DNA of 64,000 nucleotides from Eukaryota sp. TZLM1-RC (lineage: Eukaryota > Metamonada: BaSk clade): the NCBI GenBank assembly GCA_040285825.1, contig JAUPSS010000013.1, positions 62,001 through 126,000 on the forward strand, given 5' to 3'. The position numbers and the translations under genes were made by a program. The stretch's first letter is position 1. Every line of letters begins with the position of its first letter. The notes under the pieces are model-generated. The model was given only the letters and a program-made list of their open reading frames with translations. It made no database searches and had not been told where the DNA came from. Below are positions 52,826 to 63,272 of this stretch, one piece after another.

Positions 52826-53625
52826 CGAGGATATAATGGAAGATGTCTTACATTAATCAGTGAGTTGAGATATCTGGTAACAGAAAAAGTGTTTCTGTCA
52901 AATACCAAGAACGAGTGTAGACAGAGATTATGGATGGAGATGGTGGAGACGAGTCAGAACAACTCTGAGTGTGATGTACTCTCAGTTTCCACTATATTTT
53001 TATATCGAGACATTGATTGATGAAATAAATTGGTGTTTAAACAATAATATATTAAATAGGTTTTGGAAAATACAATTATTATGGTTCCAACTTTACAGTG
53101 AATATTGATAGAAACATTATTTTTCGCAAAATTAATTAATTATTTAATTAGTAAGTATTTCATTATATGCGATGGCTAAATCCGCTCACATGAAATTTCC
53201 TCAACACAGACTGATGGTTGCTACTTTTGGAGGGAATTGGTGGTGCAAGGAGAACATGGCCACTTCTGGAACTTTGTGTGTCTGATCATTCCTTTAATCC
53301 AATACGAAATTGTCGTGATAACCTCATATCAATCAAATATTTGTTTTTCCAACATTGAAGCCAACAACAGCAAAACAAGTTGCATCATCACTTATTCTGA
53401 AACCAGTCTTTGACTTCCTATCTTTAGTTGGATTGAAGCATTTATTGCTCTATATCATTTCTACTACTTTTCAGTGCTCTGACAATGTTCAATGAATCCG
53501 CTGTGAAGAAGACATTGATTTAATATCATTTTAAACAACTTAGCATGTTAAAATTTAAACAAACCCTAATCGAAAACATTCAAATTACTACAAATCAAAC
53601 TTTATTTACAGACAAAAAAACAATT
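52826..53625. other. Intergenic region, nothing recognised
   Basis: About 800 bp of AT-rich DNA between the TMEM229-like and CARMIL-like genes, both on the minus strand. Confidence 0.4.
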
Positions 53626-56600
53626 CTATTTTGCAAAAGCTCCAGACACCTTATCATGGATAGCCCTCAAATCCCTGAAACAACCAGCTAAAAGAGATTG
53701 TAGACCAGGAACATTACAAATTTCACCAATGACCTTCTCCAATTCCTTTGCTAAATTAACTCTTTCAACTCCATTTAAATGAAGAATCATCTCTTTAACA
53801 GGAGCTGCTTGGTTTGCATCTACAATCTTGCCTGATTTATCAATAATCTTTGCACACCTTTCTATCAATGAGGAGGGCACAGTATCAGGTGCAGCCTCAG
53901 CCAATTGTCTTCTCCTTGCAGTTCTAGGATCATCCTTTTTCTTGGAACCTTCTTTCTTTTGACTAATTGGCTTAATATGAGAGGTAAAGTATAACGGGTT
54001 GTACTGGGTAAGTGAGTAAAAAGGTTTTCCGTTTATGCGTAGTCTGTCAAGACAAATTTCAGTAATATCAGCTGAGACTCCAAATGACGGTTCGTGTAAT
54101 GTATTTGAAACAAAAACTGGAGAGCAAAACAAAAAAGATGGAGTTTCTTCAATTGCAGACTTCAACCCAGCCAAGGATACTTCCCCAATTGAACAATTGA
54201 TGGGAGGCATGATAAAAGAACAAAGTTTTTCACTAGATATCTGAGAGGCTAGTAAATCAATGACTTCTTGATCGATTGGGAAATGACTACAAAGGTTTAA
54301 AACCTCAAAAGTACACCTGAGGGATAACAACTGCTTAATCAATCGCAATCGCTGATCCCTGGTGGTTTCCTTTGTGACATGAAGGTAAAATTTGGGAGTT
54401 CTCAATTGATTCAAACATGTGAGAGAGCTACGATCATTCACTAAGAACCTGTGTACAGGGAGATTAGAAATTGTTAAAGATTCAAGGTTTAATCGAGAAA
54501 AACTACCCATTAAAGAGCTGAAATCACCAAGCGAAATCTTCTGGTGAGCAAAGTTTAGTCTTAAATTGACTGGTACATCAGCTAATTTTAATGGTAAATT
54601 TGATTCTAAAAATAGCATAAAAGAATTTGAAAAGCCAGTGGCACCAAAGCTGAGAGTGATTGGAGCGGGTTTCTTTGGTTTATAACTGGCAATTACGTGG
54701 GGTAACAAAAGCAAAACATCTCTTTCGGAAAAACCACAGTTGGCAATTGAAAGGGATGTTAGCTGACATCTAGAAATGGATTGGACAAACGCGGCAACTC
54801 TTTTGGATTTGAACATAACACCATTCAAGGACAAGTGTTTCAAGTTCTTAATAGTGGGTAGTAATGGAATGATCAGAGCAACATGGAAATCAGTAAAACT
54901 TAAATTCAACCCCTCTAAATAAATAAGAGTGTTTAATACCCCCGCCAGATCCTGAGATTGGCGTTGGTTAAGTTGATTGTAGGAGATGTCAAGGTATTTG
55001 AGTGTGGATTTCAAATAAGAACTACTCAGTAATTGTAGAAAAGCCGAAAAACAACTTGCCAAATTCAAATCACGCAAAGTCAACACTTCTAAATGCTTAG
55101 AGGAGCAAAGATCTAACAGCAGTTCATTAAGTCCATTTGAAGGTAAACCAACTGAATTTAGCTCAAAATGCTTAATTTTTTCGAAATTTCTAGGTGCAGG
55201 TACTGTTGGTGGAATCCAACTAATTTCATTCAATTCAAAAACAATATTGCTCAGTTTGATTACCCTTGGTGGCTGGGCTGAATGGAAAAGATTGGTTAAA
55301 GACTGTAGCAGCAAAGATCTTTTCCTTTTGGTATTAGGCAAGTTCTTATTCTGGTAATTCAATTCAATATCATGTGGAGAAAGATTCTCAAAACTCATTG
55401 CAAAATCGACATCCAAGACATCAATATTGAATAAATAAGGGATGCCAGCAATTAAATCAGTAATGACCGGATCCAAAGTGGGCACCAAGGAATTACTAAA
55501 ACACAAAGGGTGTAACTGCCTGCTTCCTAATCCATGGAGGTCAGAACAATCTTTTAACAGAGTTTGGAGAACGGAAACCAGTCGATAATCACGCCAAGAA
55601 GCTCCACAATCATCGACAAGTAGAAGATTTGCTATATTCGATAACTGAAAGTTTGAATTAACGTTAGCCGGAACAACTTTGGGCTTAATCGGTCCCCTTA
55701 TAGTGCATTTTCTAGCTGGTTGGGGAACCATCGTGTAGTAAGCTGTGATTAAACTCGAAACAAAAACTTCATGGTCGGTTTCGTCAATCAAAAACCTGAT
55801 CCAATAACCATCCTTCATTGCTATCAACAACCCATGACCAACTGGACCCTCACTGGCTTCTGAATGTAGAGTCTCACAACATGGGTCGACTGGAGTATCA
55901 GAAGCAATGAGAGAAAGTTGGGAAAGATGAATAGACTGTCTAATCCATCTCCCATCACCTTGCACTTTAATAGCGTAAATCCTAAATGGTGTAAGCAAGA
56001 GCAAACGATCGCCTTCAGGCTTTTTTCGTACTTTGGTAGCTTTACAATAAGCTTTAATTGTGTCCAGAGTTTCGGGACATTCTTGTCTTATGAAATCTTT
56101 ATCCAAGTCAGACAGGTCAAAGGACATTTCAACGGCTGTATCGCTGATATCAACAGCTGGGGTAGATGACGTTACCACTTCGTCAGAGTGGCCGTGAATC
56201 AAGGCGAGTGACGTGGCATTAGGTGGCATGATTTTATTATAGTAATATACAAACCTGCAGGTAAATACAAAATGATCCTTTTCGTCAAAGAGGAACCGAT
56301 TCCAATATCCATCTCTAGTCACAACCAACAACCCAAACCCTAGTGGTCCATCAGAAGCTTCACGATGAACACTCTCGGGAAGTGGTCGGTGAGGTGTGTC
56401 AATGGAGACAATGGAGAGAGAAGAGAAGGGAATTGACTGGCGAAGTGTTCGGGAGTTACCATTGATCTTGCAAATAAAGAGAGAAGAAGAAGTAAGGAAC
56501 AAAAGTCGATCTCCTTGAGATTTCTTCTTGACTTTGTCAACAATGGCTGAGCAGATTACATGGTCTACTGGTTCCTCAATGGCGGATGATAGAAAGTTCC

Positions 56601-57129
56601 TATCTGTATCAGTGAGGGAAGCGCTATAGTTGCGAGTGAAGAGGTTAGCAGGAGCATCCCCACCTGGAATAAACGACGTGATATCAGAAGGGAACTCAAC
56701 AGGGCCACGGATAACAGCTTTCTTACCACCAGGGGGAAGGAGACGGAGATGAGCACGGAGCATTTCAGAGACAAAACGGATTTGGTCATCAGGTTCAAAG
56801 AGCATTCTGTTCCAATAGCCGTCCTTCAGGCAGATCATTATACCATGACCACGAGGTCCATTGGCGGCTTCTTTGTGAACACGTTCTGAGAGGGGTTCAT
56901 CAGGTGTATCGGTGATGAGAGCAGTGAGTGTGGAGAGATGAATTGTTTGACGGAGGAAACGAGCATCGCCATCTACCTTAATGATGTGTAGATTAGAGGG
57001 GTAAAGAGCGACAAGACGGTTTCCAGCTTCCTTCTTGCGGACCTTTTGTGCAAAGGCATGATCAATAAGCAGTTCAATGGGCTCACTAACCGCTGATTTG
57101 AGGAAGTTTGTGTCGATATCGGATAACAT
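53626..57129 (-). CDS. CARMIL-like protein with three PH-like repeats and leucine-rich repeats
   Basis: A 1,167-aa intronless protein. Residues 5-143, 173-313 and 338-482 are three homologous PH-like repeats of the CARMIL type. Each has a VRKK or VKKK stretch, a GDRLL or GNRLV strand, an IxLSxL-type strand and a DGYW(N/I)R motif (103, 273, 441). Animal and amoeba CARMILs carry a single such domain. Residues about 530-1000 hold leucine-rich repeats (LTLRDLNLASC, LKYLDISYNQL, LEGLNLSFTDF, LKHLSLNGVMF). Residues about 1075-1160 are a helical region like the CARMIL dimerisation domain. CARMILs bind membranes and capping protein and regulate actin at the cell edge. No clear capping-protein-interaction motif is visible at the C-terminus, so that role is uncertain. 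Confidence 0.78.
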   Translation of the reverse strand: MLSDIDTNFLKSAVSEPIELLIDHAFAQKVRKKEAGNRLVALYPSNLHIIKVDGDARFLRQTIHLSTLTALITDTPDEPLSERVHKEAANGPRGHGIMICLKDGYWNRMLFEPDDQIRFVSEMLRAHLRLLPPGGKKAVIRGPVEFPSDITSFIPGGDAPANLFTRNYSASLTDTDRNFLSSAIEEPVDHVICSAIVDKVKKKSQGDRLLFLTSSSLFICKINGNSRTLRQSIPFSSLSIVSIDTPHRPLPESVHREASDGPLGFGLLVVTRDGYWNRFLFDEKDHFVFTCRFVYYYNKIMPPNATSLALIHGHSDEVVTSSTPAVDISDTAVEMSFDLSDLDKDFIRQECPETLDTIKAYCKATKVRKKPEGDRLLLLTPFRIYAIKVQGDGRWIRQSIHLSQLSLIASDTPVDPCCETLHSEASEGPVGHGLLIAMKDGYWIRFLIDETDHEVFVSSLITAYYTMVPQPARKCTIRGPIKPKVVPANVNSNFQLSNIANLLLVDDCGASWRDYRLVSVLQTLLKDCSDLHGLGSRQLHPLCFSNSLVPTLDPVITDLIAGIPYLFNIDVLDVDFAMSFENLSPHDIELNYQNKNLPNTKRKRSLLLQSLTNLFHSAQPPRVIKLSNIVFELNEISWIPPTVPAPRNFEKIKHFELNSVGLPSNGLNELLLDLCSSKHLEVLTLRDLNLASCFSAFLQLLSSSYLKSTLKYLDISYNQLNQRQSQDLAGVLNTLIYLEGLNLSFTDFHVALIIPLLPTIKNLKHLSLNGVMFKSKRVAAFVQSISRCQLTSLSIANCGFSERDVLLLLPHVIASYKPKKPAPITLSFGATGFSNSFMLFLESNLPLKLADVPVNLRLNFAHQKISLGDFSSLMGSFSRLNLESLTISNLPVHRFLVNDRSSLTCLNQLRTPKFYLHVTKETTRDQRLRLIKQLLSLRCTFEVLNLCSHFPIDQEVIDLLASQISSEKLCSFIMPPINCSIGEVSLAGLKSAIEETPSFLFCSPVFVSNTLHEPSFGVSADITEICLDRLRINGKPFYSLTQYNPLYFTSHIKPISQKKEGSKKKDDPRTARRRQLAEAAPDTVPSSLIERCAKIIDKSGKIVDANQAAPVKEMILHLNGVERVNLAKELEKVIGEICNVPGLQSLLAGCFRDLRAIHDKVSGAFAK

Positions 57130-57595
57130 GAAATGACTTTAATGACGTTTAAATCAGTTAATTTCCAACTTATGCAAAAATTAATGGGCGACATTTCGAA
57201 AAATTGCTTATGGAGGTAAGATGAGTGGTTTACTGATTGGTTATTGACCATTAATTCCTACAGCATCCATAAATTTGTGGAATCCTTTACATGTAAATCA
57301 TTGAAAATGTACAAATGGACGAGGTAAATCACAGTCCTGTGGGTTTCAATTTGTTTAAAACTTGATCCATTTTTGATTTTTAGATTTTTGGTAGGTACAA
57401 ACGTTATATTGAATTCACAAAAATGATTACACCTGATTGAACGATTTTGAAATAAACCATGATTTCCTGAAATTCTCTTTTTTGAATTTGACTCTTAATA
57501 CAATTATTTAGTTTACACTAAGAGATAGAAAAACAAACACTTACTATTTTATAAGACAATAAATTCAGTTTTCTAGTATTACATTCTAATCAACA
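57130..57595. other. Intergenic spacer
   Basis: About 470 bp without a supported gene between two minus-strand genes. Confidence 0.4.
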
Positions 57596-58270
57596 CTAAT
57601 TATCAATCGGGCTCTCTAATGGGGCTTCCTCCACCTTATTCTTACTAGCTGCCTTTGGTGTTGTAGATCTTGGTGTATGTGGTCGACTCTTGTTACTGCG
57701 GGGAGAACTCTTTGGAGAGACACCAACAGGACTGACGCTACCACTACTACGGACACGGGGATATGAACTGAAGAACCTCTCTGCACTGCCACCGAGACCG
57801 AGTGGTTTAGCTTTTGGAGAGCGCCGGGAGCCAGACTTTGGAGTTTTTGCTGTGCTAAAGTTAGATGGGATTGTTAAAACATACTCATATTGGCCCACAC
57901 CAGGGCCAGCAACCTTGGGCTCCATAAACCTTGGAGAATAACCCAAGCCACCACGTTGCTTCCGTCGAGGGGAGTTGACAGTAGAAGGAGAGTAGTACTT
58001 GGCCGGAGAGTGAGATTTGACGGGTTCAAATCGTGGAGATGTTCCCATGCCGCGATTTAATGGTCGTTTTTTAGGACTGGCGGAAATTGGCTGATAAAAC
58101 TTACCGGGTGATGCAGTAGCTGGGATATAAGAGAGACTGTCGCGAGGAGCTGATCCCCCAAGACGGAATTTGTTAGAGGAGTGCTTCCTAGGGCTAAATG
58201 TAGATTGCGGATCACCCATTGGGATGTCATAAACCTCCCGTGGGCATGCAGGAAGAATAGGATCTGACAT
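57596..58270 (-). CDS. SHIPPO/ODF3-like (sperm-tail PG-rich repeat) protein
   Basis: A 224-aa basic, Pro/Ser-rich protein with repeats of the STPGR type: PGKFYQP near 56, PAKYYSP near 90, GPGVGQYEY near 123. Between them lie repeated GLGGSA or GLGYSPRF and SP(K/R) modules. In other eukaryotes such proteins associate with axonemal or cytoplasmic microtubules. SPK and SPR repeats also occur in DNA-binding tails, so a chromatin role is a weaker alternative. Single exon from ATG 58270. It supports a flagellate stage, though some non-flagellates retain such proteins. Confidence 0.6.
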   Translation of the reverse strand: MSDPILPACPREVYDIPMGDPQSTFSPRKHSSNKFRLGGSAPRDSLSYIPATASPGKFYQPISASPKKRPLNRGMGTSPRFEPVKSHSPAKYYSPSTVNSPRRKQRGGLGYSPRFMEPKVAGPGVGQYEYVLTIPSNFSTAKTPKSGSRRSPKAKPLGLGGSAERFFSSYPRVRSSGSVSPVGVSPKSSPRSNKSRPHTPRSTTPKAASKNKVEEAPLESPIDN

Positions 58271-58987
58271 TCTTACAGATATAGTCTATAACAATGAAAT
58301 AGGTGTCCTTTTTACACCAATGAAGAGGGACTGAGTTTTTGAGAGGTGGACGATTTTCTCCTTAACATCCATTATATATAAAGATATGTATATATATTCC
58401 ATCTCTTTAACACCTTCATCAACCTTAACTCAGTGCAGAAATACAGTTCTATCTAAATCATATTACACTTTTGAGCTGTTGATCAATGGGATAAAGAATT
58501 AAAAATACGACTTCATTCTGTAATACATCTGCGAATTGGTCCCAGTATTGCATCAAATTTTCTCATGCTTCTATTGGAAACAGTGTCTCAATTCAGATTC
58601 ACTTAGATTTCAAATTTCCTTTCATTCAAGAAAGATTCACACAATTTCTTGAAATTGGAAGACAGTTTGCATTTGTCGGGATACAAGATTTTTGCTGATG
58701 GAATTTCACTTTTTTAAAAAAAATTCACTCTAATTGATGCCAACTTTCAAATTGAATTAAATCAGTAAATTCAATACTTTATAGTTACCTCTTAGTTTTT
58801 TTAGTCAAAATTGATGGTATTGGGTACTCTAAAGCTTAATAAAAGCTTATTTCAGTAATGGAGCCCTCATGGGGTTGCAGGAAAATTGTTCTATTTGAAT
58901 TTCAAACAGATTCCAATTTTATGGTATGAACAACTATGTGTGTGATGGTCGTTATCAAAGGTATTTGTTGCTGAAATAGACACAACC
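58271..58987. other. Intergenic region
   Basis: AT-rich, with a short TATATATA run near 58385. No gene recognised. Both flanking genes point away from it. Confidence 0.4.
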
Positions 58988-59338
58988 ATGTTGTCTCAAT
59001 TGTCTTTTTCCTTGGTGCGCAACAGTACTCAACGATACATCAAATTCACTTCTTTGTGTATCAAAAAATTGAACAAAAAACAAAGATTCACAAAGCTTGT
59101 ACTTCAAAAACAGATTAGTTTAACTAAAGGGCATTTTTCCTCCTGTATCATTACGTTATTTGTGTTGAGACACTGTCTTCCTTTAATATGCAACTTACTC
59201 AGAAATATGGCTTTAACTTCGGAGATTGTGAATGGGTTATCAATAATGGGGTTTAGTTTAGGTTTGTCAACTTTTGTGCTTCTTCATGATACTGAACGTA
59301 ACTGTGAATTTTCTACAAGTGCTCATTATCACCATTGA
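58988..59338 (+). CDS. Small hypothetical protein (116 aa)
   Basis: Starts at ATG 58988, with a basic N-terminal half and two hydrophobic stretches (about residues 52-72 and 82-98). The N-terminus is rich in S, R and K with few acidic residues, loosely like an organelle-targeting peptide. No family recognised. It could be chance in AT-rich DNA. Confidence 0.3.
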   Translation: MLSQLSFSLVRNSTQRYIKFTSLCIKKLNKKQRFTKLVLQKQISLTKGHFSSCIITLFVLRHCLPLICNLLRNMALTSEIVNGLSIMGFSLGLSTFVLLHDTERNCEFSTSAHYHH

Positions 59339-60774
59339 ATTACATTTTGAGAGTACGTTTTGATAACAATTTCGGTCATGATTCTATCAAAATTGATCAA
59401 GGAAGTAATCAACACATAAACACTTTTTTTGTTTAATAATGATGTTTTAATATGTGGTTTTTTGTTTAATTTGTTTTTTGCAGTCTTTACATCTTGTTAA
59501 TGAAGTAATGTGATGAATTAATCTTGTAAGTAACGTGGTTATCCCCTTTTTATCATAAATGCAAATGAACAAATACCATAGGTAAAACTGTTCTTATGTA
59601 GCTTCACATTTATGAATATCCTTGTTGCTGCAATCAAATTTACAGTATCGATTAATTTTTGCCATTTTTGGTGTTCCAAAATATTGAAATAGATGGGATT
59701 AGTTCTTAATTCTATATTGCCAGACCTAAATTTTTAAAAATTTTTAATTTTTAATTTTTATAGAAAAAAATAGCAAATAATTTTCTGCTTTAAGGGTAAT
59801 GTAGGGTGAAATCGCCTCAAATCACTTTTTCAGGAAGTCTTCCAATTTCCATCCAAAAGTCTGATTCTTTGTTCAAATATCCATTTCTTTAGTTGAAATC
59901 AGAAAAAGACAAAAATCATATTTCAAATTCAATTGATAATTGTTAAATTTGCCCAATTATTGGAGACAGGATGGTATACCTGAACCTATTCAAAGTCATG
60001 GAGATAAGTATCCTCTGAATGCTTTCTACAGACTGTTCCTGACAGAAATCGGCTCCAAGGATTACACTTTGAACTTGATGAGTATTAAAATTTTCTAATA
60101 AAATGAGGAAAAACAGATTAACAAGCTGACAAGGGCGCAAAAATTTGGTCACCTTGGAAGTAGCAGCCTATTAACAGAATGAACAGCATGTACCATGAAC
60201 ACAAACGTAGTATTAGAAGAGTTTTTGTCTCGATACATAAAACCATAAAGCAATCGTTTGGTTCAGAAAGTTGGAAAGGTAATGTAAATGATGAATGAAA
60301 ACCTCCCAGAACCAACATGAGGATAAAAAGCTTGCAAACATAGCCAAAGTAAAATTATTTAATGATTATATTTTCTTAATGATAATTTTGATGGAGTTAA
60401 GTGAGTTGATATGGTGTTGTTTAACTTTTTTGAAATTCATTATTAATTTAATTTTATTTGACATAACATGATAATTGAACAGAAACACTAGTGAAGATTT
60501 GAATTAAACCAGTGGTTTTGAGAATGTTTTTGAAGTGAGATTTGTGTTCCTGGATATAGTAACGAAAAGTTTGCTTGAGTTGATTCAACTTGAATTAAAA
60601 TCAAAGGCTAGACGAAATCTTGGTTCAATGATATTTGTCCCATTAGTTATGAATTAATTTAATTAAGTGTGCATGTTCAATAGATGATAATCAAAGGCTT
60701 CGAAAAATTTATAAACCAACAATTCTCAACAAATTACTACATTGTACTATTTGACATTTTTGTGCTTTTAGCCG
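59339..60774. other. AT-rich intergenic region with a short dispersed repeat
   Basis: No gene supported. The stretch 60607-60690 resembles 24035-24125 (shared AAATCTTGGTTCAATGA and GTCCCATTAGTT), probably a LINE 3' end. Confidence 0.4.
60607..60690 (+). repeat. Dispersed repeat, probable LINE 3'-end remnant
   Basis: Shares AAATCTTGGTTCAATGA, GTCCCATTAGTT and GTTCAATA(A/G)ATGA blocks with 24035-24125, which lies behind a LINE C-terminal fragment. No coding part remains here. Confidence 0.5.
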
Positions 60775-61284
60775 ATGTCCATATCCGTTTGCACTATAGT
60801 CGAGGGAGACTTGACACGTTTCAAATGTGATGTAATTATACATCAGAGCAATACTGTCCTGCGACGGTCTCATAAGTCTGCAGGTCTTGCCAAGGCGCTG
60901 TTCAAAAGATATCCTTACTGTAACATTTATAAACAACCATCAACACAGGCCAGTGCCATACCTGGAGAAATTGTGATCAGAAGACCCTTTAGGGGCTCCA
61001 CTGGCCCTACCATTATTGCTATAAATGGGCAAGACTCTCTGGGAAGATCTAAAACAGAAGCTGAACGAAACAAAAGATTTGGTTGGTTCAAAGAAGGTCT
61101 GGAGAAGGTGACGCGGTACCTCTCTTCTTCTGAAATTCAACGTAAATCTCTTATCACTATAGCCATCCCATATAACATCGGATGTGGGCTAGCTGGAGGT
61201 CACTGGCCGGTTTATTTTGAGCACATACAGAGGTGGAGTCAATCGCTTCCATCAAACTGTTTAGTTAAAATAGTTCGATTGTAG
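60775..61284 (+). CDS. Macro-domain protein, ADP-ribose-1''-phosphatase-like
   Basis: A single-domain 169-aa macro protein. It begins MSISVCTIVEGDLTRFKCDV, the first strand with the conserved GD. It then shows QSN, where many macro domains have N-A-N, KSAGLAKALFKRYP and the phosphate loop IPYNIGCGLAGGHW near 133-146. The GCGLAGG form is typical of the Poa1p/ALC1-like branch that removes the 1''-phosphate of ADP-ribose after tRNA splicing, or removes ADP-ribose from proteins. The length fits a stand-alone domain. No targeting signal is seen. The precise substrate cannot be told from sequence alone. Confidence 0.85.
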   Translation: MSISVCTIVEGDLTRFKCDVIIHQSNTVLRRSHKSAGLAKALFKRYPYCNIYKQPSTQASAIPGEIVIRRPFRGSTGPTIIAINGQDSLGRSKTEAERNKRFGWFKEGLEKVTRYLSSSEIQRKSLITIAIPYNIGCGLAGGHWPVYFEHIQRWSQSLPSNCLVKIVRL

Positions 61285-61315
61285 TTTGAAAAAGTAACCT
61301 TTACAAGAGTTTGAG

Positions 61316-61341
61316 GTCTCTCTGTTATCTACCAGAGAGAC
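61316..61341 (+). other. Perfect 9-bp stem-loop after the macro-domain gene
   Basis: GTCTCTCTG pairs exactly with CAGAGAGAC around an 8-nt loop, starting 31 nt after the stop codon. It may be a 3'-UTR structure for RNA stability or 3'-end formation. No second copy was noticed downstream of other genes. Confidence 0.45.
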
Positions 61342-61909
61342 ATTGGGTAGCAAATGTTATATACAGAGCTGTTTAATTTTTCATAAACTCAACAAAGTCA
61401 ATATATTTTTTATCAATGCTGTTTGTTTACAATATTTACTTTGTGAACCCGGGATCGTTGATTTTGCCCTTCTGAACAGAAATTCTCACTATAAACATAT
61501 TGTCATTTAGACCGATTAGAGAGTTGTAATAACCCACCACAATGAACACAATTTGAGTGATTATTTCATGTTAGAAATAACTTTGATTGGACGCGGATTG
61601 GTGGACAACAAGGAAGAACTGTAAGGTGACTGCAATCTGATTCAATTATGGAAACTTTTAATTAAGCAGAAAAGCCAAGAGTTTGGCGAAGAAACAAGAC
61701 CTCTACATTGACCCTACATGAGCCACCGAGAAGCAGTTCTGATGAATGTATAGTTTTCAGTTTGAGAAATTTGTTGTAATCGCAACAAATTGGTCTTGAT
61801 TAAATTCAAGGCAACTGTAAAAAATTTCCCGGCTGGGACAGGAAGACCAGAATAGTTTGAAGAGGTAATAATTAGTAGTTTTAACTACAGTGAATCAATT
61901 CATAGACCT
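61342..61909. other. Intergenic spacer upstream of the MATH-BTB gene
   Basis: No gene or RNA recognised. The CCCGGG near 61449 is not part of a convincing tRNA. Confidence 0.35.
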
Positions 61910-63272
61910 ATGAACGTCGCATCTTTACACACCAGTGTTTTGGAGGATAAGTTCGTGACCAAAGTTCCATTGGCCAATATCATGTCCTTCCAAGTACCAA
62001 TTAATCCTCTAAATGTAGATCATACTTTTGTTGCATTCGAGTCTTCTGGTAAGCAATGGTTTGCCTCACCTCTTGCTTAACTTCAGGATAGTCAATGTTA
62101 CTGTGTCTGAGTCTGTTTCGGTTTTTGTTGCGTCCACACCATATGACTCCTGCTCTTTCAGTGTAACTATAAAGCTTGTCAATAACACCACTGCCTCGAG
62201 ATCAATTCAACATTCTTTTGACTCCAGTATGGCTACCCCAAAGGGTTACAATTGTTTCACCACCATCTCAAAACTCAAATCTGGTTCTGGCTTTATCAAG
62301 AATAATCAACTCCTCTTTTGTGTAACAATACACAGGTTACACGACGAGAATGTTCCACAAGCAACCAGAATTCCAGAAAGTGATCGAATCAAGAAACTTG
62401 AAGCTGACAATCAAAAACTAACAGAAGACTTATCCAATAAAAACACTCAAATCAAGCAGATGGTTGCTGGCAATTGTAGAATTAGTCATTCTTTACCAAA
62501 ACTATTATCAACTGGTAAAATGAGCGATCAACGTTTAATTTTCAAAGGAAAGAGTTATCATTCTCATAGAGCTATTTTATCGCTTTTTTCTGGTTATTTT
62601 GAATTGTGTTTTTCGCACAATTTTGTTGATTCAAAAGAGCATGAATACGATCTCAGTGAAGATTTGCCAGTTTCTAATGAAATTTTCGAGATTGTTTTAA
62701 AATATTTGTATGGGGAAGAGGTGCTTTTGGATGTGGAAAATTGTTATGAAGTGATGTACTGTGCGAGGTTTCTCAAAATTTCATGCCTTTTACGAAAATG
62801 TGTACAAAAATTTGAACAAAATTTACATTTTTCAGAATGGTTGATCTCTACTCTTCTCAAGGCACAAGAACATGGGGATCACCAAATTTTTAGGGAACTT
62901 ACATCTCAAGTTGACGGCGATATGGAAAATTATTTGGAAAAATTACTACCAAAAGTTCATGATTTTCAGTCTTTATCTCCTCTTGTTTTAAACAAGAAAA
63001 TTTTGCAGTTGTTGGTCAAAATTGAATGTAGCAATCCAATGTTTACTGAATGGTTGGTAAGGTCACTAGTGAAGTCTTACTTAGAAACAAAGAGTGACTG
63101 GACCGTTGATGATTTTGACCATATACTGAACTCTATCAGCGAATCAGCACTGACCCCTTTTAAGTGGAAGTCTTTAATTGTTGATCAATTGGCTCAGGAT
63201 CCAGAATTAAAGAACACCATTTCAGTCTTTTTTGTGCACAAAATTGTTCCTCTTCTATCATGGGATTCATAG
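61910..63272 (+). CDS. MATH-BTB domain protein (cullin-3 adaptor-like), 28-nt intron
   Basis: Exons are 61910-62058 and 62087-63272, giving 444 aa. The intron 62059-62086 (GTTTGC...CTTAACTTCAG) restores the frame inside the MATH beta-sandwich, joining SSGKQW to IVNVTVSES. Residues about 1-132 are MATH-like (FVAFESSGKQW, SVFVAS, FSVTIKLVN, FTTISKL). Residues 148-178 are a short coiled coil, and 185-285 a BTB/POZ domain with the typical SDQRLIFKGKSYHSHRAILS and VLKYLYGEEVLL. The rest is helical, resembling a BACK region. MATH-BTB proteins recruit substrates to cullin-3 ubiquitin ligases. The substrate is unknown. The ATG at 61910 gives the first MATH strand. Confidence 0.82.

Noticed and set aside
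61441-61500. Possible tRNA because of GAACCCGGGATC
   Set aside because: No matching acceptor or anticodon stems could be paired. Only a T-arm-like string is present.
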